Part shown: one piece after another, positions 1 through 14,000 of the stretch
How positions within the stretch are numbered: the first letter of the stretch is position 1
Layout of the letters: each line of letters begins with the position of its first letter
Made by a program: the position numbers and the translations under genes
The notes under the pieces: model-generated
Told to the model about the DNA's origin: nothing
Seen by the model: only the letters and a program-made list of their open reading frames with translations
Databases searched by the model: none
Assembly (NCBI GenBank): GCA_029204225.1
Contig: CM055104.1
Coordinates: 53,357,417-53,421,416, forward strand
DNA length: 64,000 nucleotides
Source of the DNA: Diphasiastrum complanatum
Lineage: Eukaryota > Streptophyta > Lycopodiopsida > Lycopodiales > Lycopodiaceae
Direction: 5' to 3'

Positions 1-348
1 GAGGATGAGTTTCATTTTCTCTTCAGATGCCCAGCTTACTATGAGATTCAAGGGAGATACTACTACTTGTTTCGAGACCATCCACTTGCACTCTCTGCCT
101 TGATATCGTATGAGGACTCCAGATGTGTTGCGTTGATGATCCGGGAGATGATAGACCTACGTATGGCGAGTCTTGATGCTGACACCTCCCCCCTGATACA
201 GCTGAGCATACAGGAGTGTCTATCCCGTCGGAGACAGATTCAGGAGAGTAGTGACTCTGATGGAGAGGCTGAGATTCCAGATGCCACCATACATAGACGG
301 CAGAGACAGTGTCGTCGACCAGAGAGACAGCCAGCCCGCAGGCCATAG
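1..348 (+). pseudogene. LINE reverse transcriptase C-terminus (partial)
   Basis: The open frame runs from the window edge to a stop at 346-348. It begins with the motif [20 protein letters not shown], the same zinc-knuckle-like C-terminal module seen at 14672 ([17 protein letters not shown]) and in a degraded form at 695. This resembles the C-terminal zf-RVT region of plant LINEs (Cys, His and Cys spaced as ExEHFLFRC). It is followed by an Arg- and Ser/Asp-rich tail (SSDSDGEAE, then RRQRQCRRPERQPARRP). The catalytic domains lie outside the window. The frame is intact here, but this is only a fragment. Confidence 0.75.
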
Positions 349-564
349 CCTGCAACTTCACGACAGAGAGACGCAGCTCGCACAGAGACAGTGCCACAGC
401 ATACTTCACATCATTTTTTCACAGCAGAGAGACATCTATGATGCTTTACTCTCCTTGTGCATAGCACTGTTTCCTGTTTTATTGTAATCTTGTTTCTTTT
501 AGGTGGTTGAGCTTGCACGCTCCCACCGGGCACACTTGACATGTACCTTTTTTTCAGTCCTATG

Positions 565-576
565 TACCTTAGGGTA
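565..576 (+). other. 3' UTR hairpin of LINE copy 1
   Basis: TACC (565-568) pairs with GGTA (573-576) around a 4-nt loop, 13 nt before AATAAA. The same position in three other copies holds a hairpin of different sequence with the same loop length, which suggests selection for the structure. Confidence 0.55.
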
Positions 577-597
577 TTCCATGGACATTAATAAAGA

Positions 598-601
598 TCT
601 T

Positions 602-687
<86 letters not shown>
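598..687 (+). repeat. (CT)n tail of LINE copy 1
   Basis: About 90 bp of nearly pure CT dinucleotide starts 2 bp after AATAAA and runs straight into the next LINE fragment. Confidence 0.95.
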
Positions 688-690
<3 letters not shown>

Positions 691-1351
691 TTAGAGGAGG
701 TGGAGTCTGAAGAGCATCCTAGTTTCAGGTGTCCTCTATATTATGAGATCAGAGGCCGTTATCACTACCTTTATCGTAATTCCCTAGTCACACTACATTC
801 TCTTATTTCCTATGTGAATCCGTGTGTTGCTTTGATGATACAGAAGATGTTTCTCCTATGCAAACATACATGCCAGTAGCACCAGTATGGAGATTTAGGC
901 TCCCAACCCCCAAATTACCTCTTGTTTTTGGAGGAGACACTTTAGAGCAGATATTGAGAGTGAGATACTACCTAAGGATGAGTCTAATATCCCATTCCAT
1001 GACCAACATCGTGATCAGAGGTAGTGTTTACCATTGCGATCGAGAGCTATTCAGAGACGACAACCCCCTCCATCTTCAACACCATTTGCAGTGTCGGGGC
1101 CATCTTCTTATTTCAATAGAGTTCCAGCTCTACCACGACCTATTATTGACTTTCATATATATACAGATCATGGAACTGACTCGTATATCATTGTTTCATG
1201 ATATCATTTACAGTATGTGCTCATTTATGTAGAAAGCTCCTTTAGTTTCATTTAGTTCATTGAGTTCTTTATAACACTTAATATGTAGTATGTACTACGC
1301 TTTTTAGCATTCTTGGACAATAAAAATTTCTTTCTTTCTCTCTCTCTTCTC
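688..1351 (+). mobile_element. LINE copy 2, 3' fragment inserted at the CT tract
   Basis: Directly after the CT tract the sequence resumes inside the RT C-terminal module: [20 protein letters not shown], then GRYHYLYRNSL. This homology runs to about 860 and then degrades. The copy ends with a hairpin (1299-1308), AATAAA (1319-1324) and a short TTTC/CT tail (1329-1351). It is 5' truncated and no longer codes. Confidence 0.7.
1299..1308 (+). other. 3' UTR hairpin of LINE copy 2
   Basis: GCT (1299-1301) pairs with AGC (1306-1308) around loop TTTT, 10 nt before AATAAA. The stem is short and taken alone would be weak; the call rests on comparison with the other copies. Confidence 0.4.
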
Positions 1352-2162
1352 AAACAAAGTAAAACTTACTCAAATTTGTTCATGAGATTTATAACTACAT
1401 TGTTCTCTAAAGCATTAAAGCTAGCCTACGATGATACGTATTCTACATTAAGTTAAAAATCACACTCCACATTCACCAAACAAATGTTAGTGTTTTTAGC
1501 CAAAACAAATGCAAAAATTAGCTTCCAACTTACATAGCAAATTTGTTATGAACATTCAGTATCTTCAACAAAAAGATTGATGAGACTGTTACTAGTTGGT
1601 CTAACTACCAAAAGGTTTGCCAAAACAAAATCCTCTTTGTTGATCCAACTTACATAGCAAATTTGTTATGAACATTCAGTATCTTCAACAAAAAGATTGA
1701 TGAGACAGTTACTAGTTGGTCTAACTACCAAAAGGTTTTCCAGAACAAAATCCTCTTTGTTGATTCGAGTTTCAAGTGAGCACCTATTTAGGCTGAAGAC
1801 ATTCAAATTTTAAGGGACCTTGAAGATGCTTTCATGCAAGAAACTAGTAGATTTCAATTGCTTTTAACTTCAGAAGTAAGGTAATCTAAAAAACAAATTT
1901 CTTTATCCACCTTCCATTGCTTCCTATATTAAGAGAGCAATTTTTTAGACCAAAGAGCTCCCTGGTTTATAAGTTTCTAGGTAACAGATAAATGGAAAAA
2001 GTCATGGTCTTCAAAAATTGTGAGCCAAATTGAAAGATTATTAAGTGCATCTTCTAATTTGTCAAATTCACATACAATGCATCCATGTCTTAGTTTACAC
2101 TGTACATAAAAGTAGGCCTGTACTTATCTTTCATATTTAGATTTTCCAGCACATGTTGGTAC
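1352..2162. other. NOMO intron downstream of exon 14
   Basis: AT-rich intronic sequence with a 120-bp tandem duplication and no recognisable exon. The next expected NOMO exon (family context VNVHG..VTCKEKCG) was not found here, so it should lie beyond the left edge. Confidence 0.5.
1524..1763. repeat. Tandem duplication, 120-bp period
   Basis: Two adjacent copies (1524-1643 and 1644-1763) start with CCAACTTACATAGC and differ at only a few positions. They are non-coding and probably a recent slippage or unequal-exchange product inside the intron. Confidence 0.9.
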
Positions 2163-2291
2163 CTGTGAGAAAAGGATATCAAGAAGAGGTTCAGTGACAG
2201 TGATGTCTAAGTGAGAGGGGGAAAAAATCAGTCCACTTTGACTTTCCACTGAGGTTGTGAGTGGAGAAAGTCGATATTCACCAGGAGGAAC
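2163..2291 (-). CDS. NOMO: NOMO exon 14
   Basis: 43 codons, phase 0, acceptor gcag, donor gtacca. It encodes [20 protein letters not shown], then [20 protein letters not shown] and FSQ. It is the last exon found before the left edge. Confidence 0.95.
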
Positions 2292-5200
2292 CTGCATGTA
2301 CAACAAAGAATGAGCAAAATAGTAAACGAATGCACTAGAGGTTTCAGATATTTGTAAGTGGGAGAGTTGTGGCTAACTCATGCAGGTTCAAACAATTTTC
2401 AACTAATTAAATTTCCCATTATAATGAAAGGTGACTTGCTCCTGAGTCCTTACACATGCATCATGCATACACGGTGAACACCATTGTGCACATTTGAGAA
2501 TAAACATACTCACTCCTGTTAGAAAAGATCAAGGATTACTTTTGGTTTACTAAAACGAAGAAAGCAACCTATGTGAAATAACTTCAACCTGATGATTAGC
2601 CTGAAAGCGTTTACTTTTTTGTGATACATATAGGAGCAAGTTATCAGATCTGTCACAGATAAACAATCAGTTATATAAAACAAGCTCTTCTTGGCATGAT
2701 TCTTTAAGTTTTATGATTCTTTCTTATGTTTAGAGGAGTAAAGAGAATATTCAAACAAGCATTCTTATCTATGTGATAGGAGCAGCTATGCATCCTATTG
2801 CACACATTTGTCATAAAACTTAAATCACTCATTAATAGCTACATGTTCTTCCTTTGCTGATGGATGCATATATCAAAGTATGCCCAGAAGCTACTAGCAA
2901 CTTAAAAGGCATTCAATATTTGTTAAATCTTGTATTTATGTGTGATAATTGACTTTGATACCCTTGGACTTGACATAGCATTAGAATTCGAAACATCTGA
3001 AACGGGTTTTCCATTATGCAAATATCCTATCAGCCCATGTGTAGTGTGCTTGGGTTGGGTCTCCCACCAATGTTCACTTAAGATCTCACATGCACGCATG
3101 CACTTACTTTTGATTTTACATATTACTCTAATTAGAACTCTAATATCGTGTACTAGCAAACATCATACAATTCCCAATTTAAACAAAAGGAGAAGACTAT
3201 GTGATAAACATCACATTACTGATAGGGATGTGATATAAAAAAGGCATGAAGAATATGCTATTATTCAGCTCAACAATAAGGCCTGCTTTGATAGTAGTAT
3301 CAGCTACTGCACATTGTATTTTTTAAACATGTTTTGGATATCCCAATATATTAGACTAACGCTTTGTTATATGGATTACAGCTGATGGTTGATAAGGATG
3401 AGGACTAATACAGTTACACACTTTCACTTTAAAGTGAATCAAATCGCTTAGAAGAATCATCAATGCATAAGAAATTAAAAGTGGACACCCTCGCTGTGGG
3501 AAAATAGGGTTGTATGGACATGTTGATTAGATCTTTTCATATTGACAAGCAAAAAGTGGGTTGGTAGGACGTAAATACTTGTGGCAGACGAGGGTTTGGG
3601 TCCTGGGAGCTATGCCTTGTTGTTGTTTGCAATGGTAAGCAACTACCAAAACCCTTGTTGTAAGGCCTTAATAGTCATGCTAGCAAAATAAATAGAAGGA
3701 TGAGGTCTTGGAAGGTCATATACTCAACACACTAAGGGTGTGGACACATTGTCAAGCCATGGGCTTACAACCAGGCACTTTTTGCATGAGTTGATTTACC
3801 ACGCCATTGTGATATACTTTGGCACTGAATAGTACCTCCAGTGTCTCTTTCAGGTGGGAGCATCACTATGCTAATCGCAAAAAGCATTTGACCTTTCCTT
3901 AATAAATGAGTGCGCTTATGACTGAAGCTTATCAAGGTGTTGAAAATTTGTGCATTTGCCTAAAGGCGTATGTGTGCTCATGACAGACTTTAATCTCACT
4001 CTCATCGCTTGAAAGTGTACACATTCATAGTTGATCTTCTTGGGTATAAGGTGCAATTTGGTAGGTAGCTCTTGATTCTTTGGTAGCTTCTTTGCTGAGG
4101 TGTTTAAAAAGGTACGAGTATCGATTTTGCTGGTTCTCACCTGAGTTGCAGCGGATCGCGATCCGCTGCAAAAACGTTTCGGATCGTGCGATCCGGAACG
4201 TCAGATATCCGCGACCCGGATCGCAATTTTTTTTTTTTCTTGGTGGAAAAAGGAGTAGTGGCCATTTTTTTTCTTTTTTTGAGTTTAATACTAACTAAAC
4301 CATAATTGAATGGTGGACATGCTTTTCCAATAGATATCAGAAATCAGTTTTGAATGGTGTTCTGATGCCAATGGTTTGCAGATCTAATGATTCCGTTTTC
4401 TGTTAGAAAATGATAGAAAGAGTTAGAAGGAGCCTTCCTTAGACTGGAGGGAATTGTATACTTCTTTTGGAATAGCTGAAACCATCTACTGATGTCCAAA
4501 TTTCTGAAACCATATGAAAATGCAGCCAGTTTTCTTAAACCATCTACTGATGTCCAGATTTCTAATCAATGTAGCCTGCAGCCATCTGAAACCAAGCATC
4601 AGATCTGGATAACAATTGCTTTTTTGATATCCTTTCACATGTTACCCATATTGGCAACTATACAAAAAAAAAAAAAAATTGCGTTCCGGGAAACCCTAAT
4701 GGGAAATCCCGGATCGTGTTCCGGAACGCGGACTGCAACCTTGGTTCTCATCAAGATTGCCATGTTCTTTTTAGAGCTATGTGTTTGGATAATGAGTTTC
4801 TGGGCCCTTTTTGTAAGCTATGAATTTATGATGGTAATGCTTAAATTCTCATGTTTGCTTATTGTAATCCAGTTTTGTTGCTGCTACGTGCAAAGGTGGT
4901 GTTGTTAGTCTTGTAGCCTTGAGTGAAGATGCTCTTCATTGTTTGTTCTTATGATGCTCGATTTTTGGTCATGGCTTCTAGATAGCAAGAACCTAGTTTG
5001 TTTTGAAAAACCCAATTTGATGATTGCTTCAAGTGACCTTGCGTGGTGATAGCATGATATTGATTTTTATTTGAGCTGCTACTTGTTCAATAAGAAATTT
5101 CGTAGTGCTGGTTTTCGGTGATGGCTTCTAGCCTGCTCAGAAGAAGTCTTTTACACAGAAGTCAATTTTTAATAGTTACTTTACAGATATTTGTGTGGAT

Positions 5201-8200
5201 ACGCAGTTGATGTTTAAAGCATGATTTGTGTGGATACACAGTTGATGTTTAAAGCATGATGTTGGCTTTTATTTTAGATGCTATGCTTTGGTGAATTTTA
5301 CTATGGGCTAGAGTAACGTATGATTCGGCTCGAAGAGTCAAGTTTATTGAAATCTTTGGTGGTCTTTCATCACATGGTCTGGACTAACCTTATACCAACA
5401 ACTTGTCAAGCATGAAGAAGTCCTCTATACTGTTTGAACCCTAGAGACAAGTGGGCAGGTAACCAACAGGCGTCTCTCTGATCTAACACTGCCTATCAGT
5501 GTCACAATAGATCAAAAGCTTCTTGCAGTCAACGGAACAGTATTGTAACATCTTCTCTAGCATAGGCATCCAAACGATGCCCTCAATGTGATGACAAGAT
5601 TCAAGATGAGGAACTTGAGGTCAAAGCAAGCTATCTTCTTGCCCTCTAAGACCTTGAGCCCTAGTAGTCTTAATCTCAAAACCTCTTAGTAGACGTCAAG
5701 AAACACCCTCTTTTCTTGATCTCCTTCAAAATGGCCCTCAATGTGAAGATACGATTCGCGTGAAAAGTGTGGACTAAAAAGACAGCCTTCTCACTTCATT
5801 TAATGCTATATGCCTGAGTCATCCGTACGCTGCAAGTAGTCATTACTACAGAGCCTTACCAACCGTGGACTTCCCAATAGAAAAAGACAGGCTCAAAGGT
5901 AAAGAGAGTAAAGATCTGTGATAAAAAAAATGGGTTAAACTTTTGTCAAAGCATAACGCATGTGGTCCAAGTTTGTAAACGATGATGGCTACTGTACATA
6001 TGTGGAAAACTCCTAAAAATTATTAAAAGGATCTGCGGAAATGGAGCTGACTCAGGGTCTCTAATGTTGAACAAAAGTCTGGTTTCTTCTCCATAAATCC
6101 AGTAAGCTTGATAAGAAGAGCAGCTCGTACAGGAAATGGATGGTATCATAGTGAAGACAACATCATTCCTGACACTCATCATTATACCAAGCATTAGTAC
6201 AGACATCAGGGTCAGGAAATAAGCATCCAAACACACCATACAAAAACATTACAAATATCTCATTTTGTTCATTAAAGTATGTTTGAAAGAAGCATAGAGA
6301 CTACACTTATTTGCAATATTCGAACGTTTCATTCTAGACCTTACGCAGACTTCACTTCACACTCCAAAGTGGTGCTAAAAGTTTTGAAGTAAACAACATT
6401 AAATCTCACAAGCAACTCTAAGTAAAGTACATGAAACACTACCTCAAAACAAAAAGACCCAGTTTGATCCACTCGCTTTGTTTGTGGCTTCACATTCTCT
6501 GGCCCATGCGTGAGAGCAACTTGCCTCTGCAGTATTGAGATAAGATGCACATATTGAAGGGAGCATAAATAATTTCCATGATATAAGAGTCTCTGGAATT
6601 TTGCTTACTCTAAGTGACATTAGCCTAAGTGCTATTAAGAGAGCGCATCATCAATTTATATAAACAGAGAAAGCAGGAACTGAAAGAAGTTAAGAACTAA
6701 GATCACAAAGTAACAAGCACGCTGGGGCAATGGCACATTGCATCACCTTTGCCACATCAACTGTTATGGTACGAAGAACACCACAGACATGGTATCGAAT
6801 AGCTTTAAGATCAGGAATTGAAGCCATATTAGGAAGAACCTGTACAAGACGAAACAAACAAGAAAATTCATTGCTAGAATGTTATAACAGTGATAAACAT
6901 GTCAGTATTTCTGTCCAATAGATCATTGGTTGGGTGGTTTTGCTCCACTGTTATTCCTTTGTGTTTGTCTTGTAAGCAGGATCTTGAGGTGCTTTCCCTC
7001 AAACCTGCATCTTGCCTATATTGCAGTCCTCAGCACATCTATATCTTGATTGTTATCTAGAAGAGTCGGGTAACAATTAGCTGGGCAACGAGTAATCCAG
7101 CAAACTTATTGGCTGGATTTTGGCCAAAAAGTCGATTGGAAGGAGCGATAATAAAAGCAAACAAAATAAAACCTTAAAACCATGTTTGGGTTGCAAAAAC
7201 AACTTCAGATTGGTCAAAAAGCATCAAATCAGTAGAACCTGTGAGAAGATGCACAGCAGTGATCCCCTTTAAATTCTGAAAGATGCAGCAATCTGCAATG
7301 ATTTTGAGAGCGTACAAGCCTGTTGGGATAGTTTTTGAAGTCTTAAAGAGGTAGCTAACTTTTAGCAAGATGGGTGATAGCTAAATGATTGTATAGAATT
7401 TGTTACTAACGGGTATGAATATGATAAAGCATTCCAGGAGTAGAATCTGGACTGCTCTGAGGCAAAGAAGAACCACGAGACAATATTATGTTGATGTACA
7501 TAATGAGCCCTTGCTTAAGATACCTGAGGAAATCTCTATGATCTTAAAAATGTTTCACTTTAGAAAGTATTTCAATGTTTGTAAGATGAAGAGGCCGACA
7601 GTGGACTTACATAAGCAATGCCAATGGCTAGTATGAGAATGGTAGGAGTTAACATGACACAGTAATTTCAGCTTTTGGACACAGAAAGCATTAGGATTTC
7701 CAAGGAAAGGAAAAACAAATAAGAGATGTGCTCAAGCCTTACAAGGGGGGCAAAAAGGGCAGAAAGGAAAGCCAGGGTCTCTTCCATCCTGGAACCTGAG
7801 TTTCAAAGAAACTACCAGCCCTTGCAAGAAGGACAAAGGATAACCAAGGGCAGTTTGTATGGGCAGCCCAAAGGGGTGGTCAGCATCCTAGTGTCCTATC
7901 CCCCAAAAGTCCAAGACAAAGCTAAAATGGAGATTTTTATTTTGGAAGCTTGTGGACAAATGTGAAAGAATGTTCAGAAAATCACATGAGAATCAATAAT
8001 CTTCAAGTTGTCAGGCCAAATAAGGACATGCACTGCAAGGAGATGCGATGTCCAACTCGGATATAAAGGGTATTATTCCCAAATAACCTCTTTGCAGCAA
8101 TACAAGGGACATTGTGTGAGAGAAGTGCTAGTTCTATTTTTTCGCCCATAATGTCATGAATTTTTATCGTTAAGAAGTTGAGGTTGATTATACAATTATC

Positions 8201-10953
8201 CTTATAGTTGAGATGATGTGCGTACAAGGGTCAAAAAGCTATTACGTTTCCAACACAATGCTTTGACAACATGCTCAAACTGAAAATTATGTTCTAGGAT
8301 CGTATAAGAAGGATCCGCACTTTTACGAAAAGTTGTCAGTCCAAATGAAGGCCCAACGGGCTTTTAATCTATATACTTGCTAAAGTGGTACAACTAACAT
8401 GTATGATGCATCATAAGGTACCTCTAAGAAGCTTCTAGGAAATTCCTAACTGAACCAATTTGGACGAAGCACGGCTCTTTATACCATATGTACATGTTTC
8501 TCACATCCTAAAAAAGCACTTCTGGCGACATATGAGCTTGAAAGGTTGGATCTTGGAAAACGTTGCCCAAGCTTTCAAGTGGTTCCGATGTGAAGTCATG
8601 AGTGGATACCTTTTCCAGAAGATAAGATATTAAATCCTTTTGCTACTAAAACAAAAACCTAAGCTAATATATACAACTGATTGGTTTTTTGATAGACTCT
8701 ATACATCAAACAAATGACAAAAAAACAATCGATATATGGTTGCCTGAACCCGATGTTATAGCATGAAAACTATGGTAGTACCTAGAAGTGCTTGCTGCTA
8801 AGAACCAGGTACTGATATTCATGCATGTAACGTGTTACTGTCAAAGTTATAAGCTATGTACGGCACTTTGGGGAGAATTAAATCGTTAAGTATAAAAAAA
8901 TTCTTTTCTCAGAATCGATGTCTGTATGGTGTCCAAGGAGAAAGCAATTTCACATACTTCATTCTTAACTTCAAAATAAACAGCAAACCAATTAACTAAT
9001 CCTTACCATGAAATCATTTAAAGAGCTAAACGTATAATGTTCCTTCATTGCTCCAATGGTGTATCGAGTTGAAGTCACCTGGAAATTAAAGAGTCAAGAA
9101 ATCAGAGACCAGCTAAGAAGTAGCATGCAGCAGTAAGATATTGTTGACTTCAAAGTTTCCATATAAGTATTTGACATAATGATCTTCACATAAACAATAA
9201 AATTTTGAGTAGCAAGAAAAGTGATGACCAACCTCAAGCTATAGAAAAATTCAAAAGTTAAGCAAGTATTTTAGGGTAATTCCATCAAAAAAATGAAATC
9301 CAGGTACCATGAAAGTCATTTAGCAGCAGAGTAGCCAAGACTCTATAATCAGTGCAAATGATTATCATAACATAAAGCATAAGCAAAAGGCTCCGGACAT
9401 CTAGACTAATGAGTTTGTTATGGTGTCCTCTGGTTCATCAACTAATTCTCTCGCAACATTCATGATGTTCATAAATGATGTGTTCAAACCATATATGCTA
9501 TAAAGTATTTTAATCAGCACCTTGGGACCAATAGTATATTGGGCATTAGACCATATCGTTTGAGCAATTGGGCCTTTAATTTATTGATTTGGAGTTTCTA
9601 AGACATTTATCAGTCATGGGACTGTTATTGGACCAACCTCAAGCCCTAATTGGCAAATCCTAGCCCTAAATCGAGCCTCAACGACTAAAAGTAGCCATAA
9701 GGCATCATTATTGCCCAGGTGAATTACTGGATATTACCGAGTAGGTTAGATTATCTTAAGGTTACTTATGTAGCTCTTTGGTACATTTGTAGATCTAATC
9801 CTATAACGGTTCTTCATTGCTTCAAAATTTGGTCATAACTTGGTATCAAAGCCTCTTTAAACAAAGAAGGGCACTGATCACTTTCTACAGTCATTAGATC
9901 CTTAAATTCAGGGGGCAGTGGAATTGACTGCTTCCAGATAGGTGGGCTTGGAAGAAAACCCTCACTTTCATGTTTTCACTCTACAATGGTCAGCCCTTTA
10001 ATCTAATTCAATGTTTTGCTTTCTTTCATTAACTGCTCAAGATCATGTAAAACATCTCTAAATTTGGGTTCCAAAATGTAGCACGTTGGAGATCCCAGTT
10101 TATTCAATTTCTAAATCCTACTTACTTCTTAGGCAATCTTTATATCAATGTTCTTCCCACATAGGCCACTTCTGATGCAATTCACAGCTTGTCATTTGGA
10201 TCATCACAAGTTGACTTACTGAGTTTTTCAATTTTTTAAGTTTAAAGGACTTCATCTTTTCCATCTTTTTGAATGACGTTTACATCATTGCCTTCAAACA
10301 GCAGATCGCCATCAGTTCTCTGAACCATTTTTTGATTGACATTCCAACATTGGCATTTCATAGTTTTCATATATTTGAATATGCTTTTAAGATTCAGTCA
10401 CATCATTCTGCTTGCTATATAGGGGCATTGTATATTCGTTTTATAGATTGCAAGTCTATATCTAGAAATTAGGGAAATTGAAAAACATTTATTGTTTGTA
10501 AGCACTGTAGTCTACCAAATTTTGGCATACATATTTTCAAACTTGATTACATTGAAGCCTTTCCTATAATAGGTTGTCGCATCTTTGTTTGACCATGCTC
10601 ATTGACGACCGAGGTAGAAAGCATGTTCAGATTGAGTGTGACAGATAAAATACTTTGTCACCATTTTCCTAGAGATTCTAGATTCTAAGATGGCATGCAC
10701 TGTACATATTGGACCTTGCATCAAATTTTAACATGACAACTTATGATACCCCAAGTTATATATTGGGTATATAGCCCCTAACTAGTATACCCTTGGGCAG
10801 TGGGCCATTACCATTGAGGACATGTCCTTATGGGACCCAAAAACCCATGATACCTTAGCTTCAGTAACCTTATCCTCTAGAAGCATCCTTTAGGGCTTCT
10901 CTGTGGGTATAAGTAGGACACATTGTTATTCATTACTCAGTTTATGATCTCTC

Positions 10954-11009
<56 letters not shown>

Positions 11010-14000
11010 AAATACAGCCCCACATCACAAGGAGGTCACGGCTTGATCCAAACTCAGAGGATAGTGAGGTTGATGATGACTCCTGATACAGAGACGTGAG
11101 ACGGCGTACCACCCCGATTCCTGTTGCTCATAGGATCACTGACATGAGGAGACACACACTTCACAGACGACCTCCTAGACAATGTCATCAACACACATTA
11201 TCTGCAATTGTAGTCTCCATTACATTGTTCTTTAGTGGCAACACGATTTGGATTTTATGATGCGCATATAGATGTACACCATCACCACCATCATAGTCAC
11301 ATTTTGTCATTAGCAATTATTAGATATGTTGGTGGCTATTAGATGGTAGCTATTTTTAGTAACTACACTTCATATATGTTTTCTTTATTGTTATCGAAGA
11401 TATTTTACACACTCCTATTTGCACCACACACTTGATATGTACTTTTTGTCTTATATGCCTTTTGGCATGGAAAAGACGTTAATAAAGCTTTCTTTCTTTC
11501 TCTCTTGATTCCCTATTCATTTCCTCCACAGGCGTCTTTTGGTGTGAATCCATTCCTCGCGCTCCACCTCCACTTATTGATGACTTACATATCTGGACCG
11601 CTTATGCCACTTCACTACACACTATATCAATTGTTTTCTCCATCTCCCCGCCCATGTGAGTTCATGTTCTTTACCTCTGATATGGTCCTAAAGGCCATCA
11701 AGAGAATGAAGACCTATCGCACCAGAGACATTCATGCTGAGACATGAGTTTAGTTGTCATACCATTTATTATGGGTACGACGATGAGAAGAGAAGCGGCG
11801 AGGGGGCGCAATGGCATGAGTGGCGGTAGTCAGGGCGTGTGTCCAAAAGGAGGCTTGGTGACATCAGAGGAGGAAGGAAAGTGGTCCAAAAGACGAGAGA
11901 CGTGGGCAACATAGGCCTGGGATTGATGAGGAGGTATACACGATAGCGGGTGGGTCGAACAAAGAGGGAAGGTGGAGGAGAAGGCGGACTTGGCGCTGAG
12001 GAGAAGGAGAGGTAGAGCAGAGAGTGATCAGCGAGGACCGAAGTAGAGATGGTGAAGGATGCCAGGCAGGGCAATAAAGCAGGAGATGCAATGAAATAGT
12101 CCACTACGCTGTGACCGCCACCAAATAATGAAGAGGAGGATGGCCATTGAAGAAGATCGTTAAAGATGATGAGACCGTGTGCTTGAGCCAACCTCAGAGC
12201 TGTTCCCCAAAAAGCGTAACCGTCGCTGATGAGTCCTGAGAATAACGGGCATAAGAGAGTCTGTCAGCATAGAACTCAGTCTGGCAAGCGGCTGTGCGTG
12301 CGTTAAAGTCCCCTGCAAGCAATATGTAACCCTGTAGAGAGAGTCTAGCAACGCCATCAGAAAGGGCCTAAAAAGGATCACTTCCCAAATCCATAAACAC
12401 TAAAGTGTGGGGAGCAGAGTAGCACACTGCAACAAACAAGTCCTGGTCCAGCCCCAAGAAGGATGCAGTAATCTGACGCCAAATGTAATGGCCATAAGTA
12501 TCCTGAGACACCAACCGAATAGAAGGAGTATACACTGACCTGTACAAACATGCAACTCCACCAGAGGCCCGAAGTATCCTGCCCTGTAGCATAGGTCGTG
12601 GAGCAAAAATCCATTAAAAACCAGAAATGTGCAGAAGTGGGTGTGTGGAAGACTCATATGTCTCTGCAAAAAGTAGAAAATCAGCCAAACACAAATAGGT
12701 GTCAAGATCAGCCGTTGTAGAAGAGGTGGAGAGGCCGCCGTAGTTCCAAAAACCGAATGTGATGCCTTTTCTTCCCGTTCCTCCTACCTCCTTTGCTCCC
12801 TCCACTCTGCTTCCTCGGCTACTTTTGGGAAGATCTTTCTTCATAAGCCCCTATCCATTGCACCCATCCCTCTTCAATCCTGGGTCGACTATGCAACCAA
12901 CCTATACACAACTGCTCACCCTTCCATCTCTCTTTCTTCTCGTCCTACCCACTGTGACCTCTTTGCTCCTGACTAGGTTGAAGCCACCATCTGCAAACTC
13001 AAGCACCACGTCTGACATTGACCTCCTTTCAGTCGAGCTCCGCAAACCAGTTGCCAAACTTGCCTCCCCTTTTCTGGCGCGTTGTTTCAACCACTCGGTC
13101 GTTGATGGTTTCCCCATACCTTGGGCCACCAATCTCCTTCACCCCATTCTTAAAGCAGGTGATGCCATGAATGTCCACAACTATCGCACTATTATGATTG
13201 GTCATACCATGGCCAAGTTGTACGCCACTATTCTCCAGAACTTCGTTACGGCAGAGGCTGATTCTCGATTATTGTATGCGACTGGCCAGGCTGGCTTCCG
13301 CCGGGGTTATAGCACTCGTAATCATGTCCTCACCCTATGTACTATCATTGAGGAGGCAAAGCATATGGGCAAGAAGGTATTTACAGGTTTCGTTGATCTC
13401 TCTGAGGCCTTTGATATTGTTCCTCGTCATCTTTTGATCAGCAGACTACGTCAGCTTGGCTTTCCGACTCTATTCTCGCGGCAGTGGTTGCTCTGTATGA
13501 GAGAGTTCTAGCACGTATTCTCCCATCTGTAGCACTGTTGGAGTCAAGCAGGCCTGTCCACTGTCCCCTCCGTTGTTTGCACTTTATATTGATGATCTTG
13601 AGCGCCTCATTCGTGAAGAAGGTGGAGATGGTTGCCCACTGGCCATTCTGCTTTATGCTGATGACATTGTTCTGCTTTCTCCCTCACCAGAAGGGTTGCA
13701 GTGTCACTTACAGGTCTTACATTGGTTTTGTGTTGCTTGGGGTCTCTCTGTTAACTTAAAAAAGACGAGATCATGATTTTCAACACCAATCGACAAAGTC
13801 TTCACAATCATCAATTCTTCTATGACGATCAGGAAGTTGACATTGTTGCCTCTTATACTCACTTGGGAGTCCTGTTTACTGCGCCCCTTCTTAGTTTCCG
13901 CCAGGTTGCATTTGCACACATTTCCTCCGGTCTTTCAGCATTGGTCCAGTTCGAGCGTGGTTGTACAATGAATCATATTTTTGATCCTGCTACTAGATGC

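Larger units (their letters stand above)
1..687 (+). mobile_element. LINE copy 1, 3' end with CT tail
   Basis: The 3' end of a non-LTR retrotransposon enters from the left edge. It holds the C-terminal codons of the RT protein (1-348), a 3' UTR of about 240 bp, a small hairpin at 565-576, AATAAA at 590-595, and then a CT microsatellite in place of a poly(A) tail. The 3' UTR block around 530-563 (ACTTGACATGTAC, then a T-run) recurs near 11429 and 15325, which ties three copies to one family. It lies antisense to the host gene. Confidence 0.8.

Noticed and set aside
503-694. ORF ending in a Ser-Leu repeat (also 15307 and 61808)
   Set aside because: It is translation of the CT microsatellite, not a gene.
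6926-6945. A GGTTGGGTGGTTTTGCTCC block shared with 44877 as a possible SINE
   Set aside because: The shared block is only about 20 bp, with weak similarity around it and no A/B box. Not enough to call an element.
7726-7965. Lys/Arg-rich plus-strand ORF of 79 codons
   Set aside because: No domain and no homology that I recognise. The length is within chance expectation for intron sequence.
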